This document shows positions 3,993 to 6,552 of a stretch of 6,552 nucleotides of DNA, piece by piece. The notes under the pieces were generated by a model. That model ran no database searches and was not told where the DNA came from. It saw nothing but the letters and a program-made list of their open reading frames with translations. Each line of letters starts with the position of its first letter. Position 1 is the stretch's first letter. Origin of the DNA: Pseudomonadota bacterium (GTDB taxonomy: Bacteria > Pseudomonadota > Zetaproteobacteria > Mariprofundales > Mariprofundaceae); contig NVTQ01000001.1 in assembly GCA_002401635.1 (NCBI GenBank), positions 21,063 through 27,614 on the forward strand. The letters run 5' to 3'. The translations under genes and the position numbers were made by a program.

Positions 3993-4562
3993 ATGAAAGA
4001 TATAAATATACTATCCTTAGATTTAGAGTTTAATCAACCAAGTGAGTCCATAATACAAATAGGAGCAGTTGTTGGTAATCTTTCCACAGGAGACATCCTA
4101 GAAGAACTCCAAATAGAAATAAATGCTAAAGAAACATTAGCCCCCTTTATCATAAAGTTAACTGGCATATCTCAAGATGAGGTAGATAACGGAGAAACTT
4201 TATTAGAAGGATATAATAAACTAAAAGACATGTTTATAAGACATGATTGTTTTCGTAATTGTTTAACGTGGGGTGGAGGAGATAGTCAGCTCTTGAGAAG
4301 TCAATTAGATTTGGATGATGAAATGTTTTTATTTGGTCGTAGATGGATAGATGCTAAAACTTTATTTGTGTCTCATTGCTTTGCTAATGATATAAAACAT
4401 CAATCAGGACTAGCTAAATCTTTGACAAGAGTAGGACTAGCTTTTAAGGGTAGCAAGCATAATGCTAAGGACGATGCATTAAATACCTTCATTATCTATC
4501 GTAGATTGTTAGGTGCTTTGCATAATAACTATCAAGATGTAAGAACAGGATATATAAAATGA
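3993..4562 (+). CDS. DEDDh 3'-5' exonuclease, ERI-1/KapD-like, 189 aa
   Basis: This is a two-metal-ion exonuclease of the RNase T/DnaQ superfamily. ExoI is SLDLEF with D10 and E12. The LTGIS segment (56-60) matches the conserved LTGI motif. ExoII is LTWGGGDSQLL with D97. ExoIII is HNAKDDA with H156 and D161, the DEDDh signature. The length and the WG-D and HNA--DA motifs fit single-domain ERI-1/3'hExo/KapD-type enzymes, which trim the 3' ends of RNA or single-stranded DNA, better than a polymerase proofreading subunit. The substrate cannot be told from sequence; RNA processing, host nucleic-acid turnover and DNA end trimming are all possible. The SD GAGG (3983-3986) is 6 nt from ATG. The stop overlaps the following zinc-ribbon start (ATGA). 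Confidence 0.88.
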   Translation: MKDINILSLDLEFNQPSESIIQIGAVVGNLSTGDILEELQIEINAKETLAPFIIKLTGISQDEVDNGETLLEGYNKLKDMFIRHDCFRNCLTWGGGDSQLLRSQLDLDDEMFLFGRRWIDAKTLFVSHCFANDIKHQSGLAKSLTRVGLAFKGSKHNAKDDALNTFIIYRRLLGALHNNYQDVRTGYIK

Positions 4563-4714
4563 GATATTATTATTGTGTAAACTGTGGCCATAACCATGAT
4601 TATGGATTTGATAGAAAAAGAAATCTTAAATGTAAAAAATGTGGAAATAAAAACCACTTAGTAGAATTAGATAAGGAAGAATATGATGAAGATATTGCTC
4701 GTACTAGTAAGTAG
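4559..4714 (+). CDS. Mini zinc-ribbon protein, 51 aa
   Basis: The product begins MRYYYCVNCGHNHDYGFDRK, with two CxxCG knuckles, C6/C9 and C25/C28 (LKCKKCGNKN), about 15 residues apart, a classic zinc ribbon. An acidic tail follows (VELDKEEYDEDIA). The ATG overlaps the exonuclease stop (ATGA) and has AGGA (4547-4550) 8 nt upstream. The gene is tightly coupled to the nuclease, so it might be a partner protein or a general nucleic-acid binder; that is inference. The 3' end overlaps the lipoprotein gene by 32 nt in another frame, which is unusual but supported by good start sites for both. Confidence 0.75.
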   Translation: MRYYYCVNCGHNHDYGFDRKRNLKCKKCGNKNHLVELDKEEYDEDIARTSK

Positions 4715-4928
4715 TTTTTTATTATCATGTAAACCTAATATCCCAAATGATATTATAGTATGTGTCCCTACAAAAATAATAAACTTAACTAACGAGTGGA
4801 CTTTACAAGATCAATCCCATTTTGAATTTAACAGGATGTTGTGTTCTAGGGAGTTTAAGAGTTCTGTGTGTTTAAAAAAGTTTATAAAAACAGGAACTTT
4901 AACTTATCAAATTATTTGTAGTAAATAA
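4683..4928 (+). CDS. Small Cys-rich lipoprotein, 80-81 aa
   Basis: A basic start, a hydrophobic core (ILLVLVSSFLL, residues 4-14) and the lipobox L-L-S-C16 show a signal-peptidase-II lipoprotein. The mature part is about 66 aa with four further Cys (C27, C54, C63, C79), enough for two disulfides outside the cytoplasm. Lys17 at +2 would favour the outer membrane in a Gram-negative host. Two tandem ATGs are possible: AAGGA (4673-4677) is 5 nt from 4683 and 8 nt from 4686, and the latter is better spaced. Phages use such lipoproteins to block receptors against superinfection (T5 Llp is a known case), but I see no diagnostic similarity. Last gene before the terminator. Confidence 0.8.
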   Translation: MMKILLVLVSSFLLSCKPNIPNDIIVCVPTKIINLTNEWTLQDQSHFEFNRMLCSREFKSSVCLKKFIKTGTLTYQIICSK

Positions 4929-4929
4929 A

Positions 4930-4953
4930 AAAAGGGAGCTTTCGCTCCTTTTT
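4930..4953. terminator. Bidirectional intrinsic terminator between convergent operons
   Basis: GGGAGC (4934-4939) pairs with GCTCCT (4944-4949), including one G-U, around a TTTC loop. The stem extends through A4930-4933 paired with T4950-4953. Read rightward a T tract follows; read leftward the hairpin has a GAAA loop and is followed by seven Ts (A run 4927-4933). It begins 1 nt after the lipoprotein stop and lies 25 nt from the stop of the leftward gene ending at 4978. Confidence 0.88.
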
Positions 4954-4977
4954 CTATAACAATAATAAAGTATATTT

Positions 4978-5262
4978 TTAATCTCCAGTATCAGGACTAT
5001 GATCCCTATACTCCTCTTTATTCTCATTGTCAGACTCTTCGAGATTTTTGTTTGTGTCTTTAATGATTACTACCGAAGTCTTATTATCAATACTAACTCC
5101 TGGTAACTCTTTAATAACCTTAAATCCATTAGTGTTCACTTTTAAAGTAACATCTATACTAAGTACTTGAGAGATTAGAGATTTGTTAGCTGTCTGTACT
5201 AATGCTAATACTGTCCCCTCTCTACCCTCTAATACATTTTCTGCTTCTACTAAATATACCAT
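4978..5262 (-). CDS. Hypothetical protein with acidic tail, 94 aa
   Basis: The protein begins MVYLVEAENVLEGREGTVLA. It has an alpha/beta or beta-rich core (SIDVTLKVNTNGFKVIKELP, then SVVIIKDT) and a strongly acidic, probably disordered tail (NLEESDNENKEEYRDHSPDT). It has no Cys and no signal sequence. The start overlaps the upstream stop as TAATG, with AGGAGA (5273-5268) 5 nt before ATG. It is the last gene of the leftward operon. Function unknown. Confidence 0.8.
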   Translation of the reverse strand: MVYLVEAENVLEGREGTVLALVQTANKSLISQVLSIDVTLKVNTNGFKVIKELPGVSIDNKTSVVIIKDTNKNLEESDNENKEEYRDHSPDTGD

Positions 5263-5492
5263 TATAGTTCTCCTAAATATTTACAATTAACTGCCACAGC
5301 TTTTCTAGTAACTCGTACAGATCCTCCTGTACTAAGGTATATTCTACCTTCTGACTTACTATAAAAATGAATCTCATCGAAATCTGGACTATACCAAGCC
5401 TCTAATGTACCAGAAGAAAAAACATTCTTAAAACTATGATTAATCCCCCAACCTAGTGCTACGGCACAAATAATAATTAAAATACTAAACAT
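5262..5492 (-). CDS. Hypothetical single-pass membrane-anchored protein, 76 aa
   Basis: An N-terminal hydrophobic segment (MFSILIIICAVALGWGI, residues 1-17) is followed by a polar, beta-rich domain (EAWYSPDFDEIHFYSKSEGR, then YLSTGGSVRVTRKAVAV). It resembles an uncleaved signal anchor; there is no lipobox and no clear AXA site. The ATG at 5492 has AAAGGAG (5505-5499) 6 nt upstream, one of the strongest ribosome sites in the window, and overlaps the previous gene by 8 nt. The only other Cys besides C9 is C70. Role unknown; the domain may act in the periplasm. Confidence 0.8.
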   Translation of the reverse strand: MFSILIIICAVALGWGINHSFKNVFSSGTLEAWYSPDFDEIHFYSKSEGRIYLSTGGSVRVTRKAVAVNCKYLGEL

Positions 5493-5754
5493 CTTTTTCT
5501 CCTTTTACTGCTTTTTTTACTATATTAATAAAGTCTTTAATCCCTTTATTGCTATCACTGGTTTCATCATCTTTAATATTAGCTCCGTCATTATTAATGA
5601 TGTCTAAAACTAAGTTAACAATAAAAAGCATTCCTGCATTTTTTTGCTCTTTTAAAAATTTATTATATTCATTAATAGGAAGAGATATGTTCTTTTGTAG
5701 TTTTAATTTTTCAACCTCTTCCAAAAGCTTATCTAGTTTTTCTTTAGTGGTCAT
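5485..5754 (-). CDS. Hypothetical coiled-coil protein, 89 aa
   Basis: Residues 3-20 (TKEKLDKLLEEVEKLKLQ) have heptad-spaced Leu/Val and charged flanks, a short coiled coil. A hydrophobic helix follows (GMLFIVNLVLDIIN, 41-54), too short and polar for a certain membrane span. Then come a polar linker (DGANIKDDETSDSNKG) and a basic helix (IKDFINIVKKAVKGEKDV). The start overlaps the upstream stop (ATGA) and has AAGGAAGG (5768-5761) 6 nt before it. Probably an oligomer. No family recognised. Confidence 0.78.
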   Translation of the reverse strand: MTTKEKLDKLLEEVEKLKLQKNISLPINEYNKFLKEQKNAGMLFIVNLVLDIINNDGANIKDDETSDSNKGIKDFINIVKKAVKGEKDV

Positions 5755-5957
5755 GTAAGGCCTTCCTTATCATTAGACATGCGAATAGTTCTATCTTCTA
5801 GGAAAGTATGCGCAGATATAGTAGTGGACTTATCGTCCCATTCTACAGTTACTTCTATGTGTCTTCTAGTTTTTTCTACACTTTTAACTGTTCCAGGAGT
5901 CATGCCTTTCCAAGGCTTTCTCCAAACAAATACAAGTCTGTCTCCAGGCGCATACAT
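5751..5957 (-). CDS. Hypothetical small SH3-like barrel protein, 68 aa
   Basis: From the chosen start the protein reads MYAPGDRLVFVWRKPWKGMT, then PGTVKSVEKTRRHIEVTVEW. The PGDRLVFV, GTVKSV and VEWDD pattern is typical of small SH3/KOW-like barrels. Three starts compete. ATG 5957 has AAGGA (5969-5965) at 7 nt, begins exactly at the domain and follows the upstream stop by 10 nt. The ATGs at 5993, 5990 and 5987 would add 10-12 residues, and the last of these also has AAGGA at 5 nt. I prefer 5957. The extra residues overlap the Asp-rich end of the upstream gene. Function unknown; barrel proteins of this size often bind nucleic acid or protein. Confidence 0.7.
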   Translation of the reverse strand: MYAPGDRLVFVWRKPWKGMTPGTVKSVEKTRRHIEVTVEWDDKSTTISAHTFLEDRTIRMSNDKEGLT

Positions 5958-5967
5958 AGCATCTTCC

Positions 5968-6231
5968 TTAGTGGTATGTTGGGTCATCATCATCCTTCTT
6001 AGGTTTTAAAGTGCTTTTAGGCATCTTTGGGGTTATTTCTTTTATAGGCACACTCATAGCGTCTTCTAGGGTTCGCAAAGAAGCCTCTAATGACTCTAAG
6101 AAACCCTTTTCTCCAATAACTAATCCAGGAACATGTCCTTTTGTCGGATCTGCCATTACTATAACGCCCCAATCAAGGGCTTCCACAGCATCCATTAAAG
6201 TGTCCATCTTTTTTTTATCGTCTTCTGTCAT
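5968..6231 (-). CDS. Hypothetical protein, 87 aa, charged C-terminal tail
   Basis: It begins MTEDDKKKMDTLMDAVEALD. An ordered first half includes WGVIVMADPTKGHVPGLVIG (21-40), which alternates strands and turns, and a helix (FLESLEASLRTLEDAM). The tail is low complexity (ITPKMPKSTLKPKKDDDDPT). The start overlaps the previous stop (ATGA) and has only a weak GAAGAG SD, so it probably relies on coupling. The Asp run and the possible MMM start of the next gene come from the same tandem GATGATGAT-like bases read in two frames. Function unknown. Confidence 0.78.
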   Translation of the reverse strand: MTEDDKKKMDTLMDAVEALDWGVIVMADPTKGHVPGLVIGEKGFLESLEASLRTLEDAMSVPIKEITPKMPKSTLKPKKDDDDPTYH

Positions 6232-6413
6232 ACTTGCTCTTCATAGGTCGCACTAATAAGATTACCATCTGGTCCTCCAGAGATATCCGTTTTTACAAGT
6301 TTAAAAACTACTGATCCCACTATTACACATAAAGGAGGGTTGCCTCTTTCTTCGCTAGTAAGAGTATTTCCATATTTAGTTTTCATATATGCAATATATC
6401 CCATATTAATCAT
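6228..6413 (-). CDS. Hypothetical protein, 61 aa
   Basis: It begins MINMGYIAYMKTKYGNTLTS and contains a central strand region (PPLCVIVGSVVFKLVKTDIS, 26-45), then GGPDGNLISATYEEQV. The segment is hydrophobic but interrupted and is more likely beta than transmembrane. The start shares one base with the upstream stop (TAATG), with GGGAGA 7 nt upstream. In-frame ATGs at codons 4 and 10 are less well placed. Function unknown; part of the leftward coupled operon. Confidence 0.72.
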   Translation of the reverse strand: MINMGYIAYMKTKYGNTLTSEERGNPPLCVIVGSVVFKLVKTDISGGPDGNLISATYEEQV

Positions 6414-6552
6414 TAAGTATTCTCCCTACTCTTTGCTCTTGGCATGTATTTTTCTAATAACTTTTTAATCTTTTTATCTTTAGTATGATGATGTATGGCT
6501 TGAGCTTCTTGTTCAAAAGTTCTCATAGATCTAGCGATTTCTACAAAAGCTT
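6413..6552 (-). CDS. Hypothetical basic helical protein, 5' end outside the window
   Basis: Reading leftward from the window edge, one frame stays open for 45 residues to a TAA at 6415-6413. The visible part contains VEIARSMRTFEQEAQAIHHH and ends KYMPRAKSRENT. It is helical and very basic towards its end. An internal ATG (RSMRTF) has no SD, so the gene most likely begins beyond 6552. Its stop overlaps the next start as TAATG, which supports it as the upstream member of the operon. Confidence 0.68.
   Translation of the reverse strand, partial: AFVEIARSMRTFEQEAQAIHHHTKDKKIKKLLEKYMPRAKSRENT

Noticed and set aside
5549..6256. Several plus-strand ORFs of 64-81 codons
   Set aside because: They are antisense shadows of the coupled leftward operon, which has continuous SDs and stop/start overlaps.
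1..6552. CRISPR array, insertion sequence or integrase attachment site
   Set aside because: No regularly spaced repeats, transposase or integrase frame, or terminal inverted repeats were seen.

Overview
The window looks like an early or accessory region of an AT-rich, tailed double-stranded DNA phage. No structural or replication hallmark gene is present, so the phage genus and the host cannot be named. The phage call rests on tightly packed genes of 43-189 codons, stop/start overlaps (ATGA, TAATG, TAGTG), purine-rich Shine-Dalgarno (SD) sites before most genes, host-type sigma70 promoters, a miniature sigma-70-family factor and a small DEDDh exonuclease. Three proteins carry CxxC-type zinc sites. 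A lipoprotein with Lys after the lipid Cys would suit a Gram-negative host, but this is weak evidence.

Left block (1-485, minus strand): one gene cut by the window edge and one complete 125-aa gene of unknown function, in one operon.

Intergenic block (486-1092): no convincing protein gene. It holds a putative plus-strand promoter (699-727) followed by a foldable 136-nt stretch ending in a good intrinsic terminator (833-869), which together suggest an orphan small RNA. It also holds an 11-bp direct repeat, a 15-bp dyad, a G-quadruplex motif (956-973) and a near-consensus promoter (P1, 1041-1069).

Central block (1093-4928, plus strand): P1 drives three small genes (44, 84 and 60 aa). P2 (1664-1692) is followed by a 136-nt structured leader and four overlapping genes: an RLYW-start protein, a zinc-ribbon protein, a two-helix membrane protein and a sigma-70-family factor. 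P3 (2827-2855) lies inside the 3' end of the sigma gene. Its predicted +1 is the A of the next gene's ATG, so that gene may have a leaderless mRNA. Then come a possibly frameshifted gene pair, a 178-aa protein with a C-terminal zinc knuckle, an ERI-1/KapD-like DEDDh exonuclease, a 51-aa zinc ribbon and a Cys-rich lipoprotein.

Right block (4978-6552, minus strand): six small genes read toward the centre, five complete and one cut by the edge. Nearly all are translationally coupled. They meet the central block at a bidirectional terminator (4930-4953).

Regulatory reading (inference): the promoters resemble host sigma70 sites, so the sigma factor, exonuclease and lipoprotein could be made early by unmodified host polymerase. 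The sigma factor could then redirect transcription to promoters outside the window. An 8-mer, ATACGCAC, occurs four times between 1033 and 1966, twice at promoters, and may be a regulator site.
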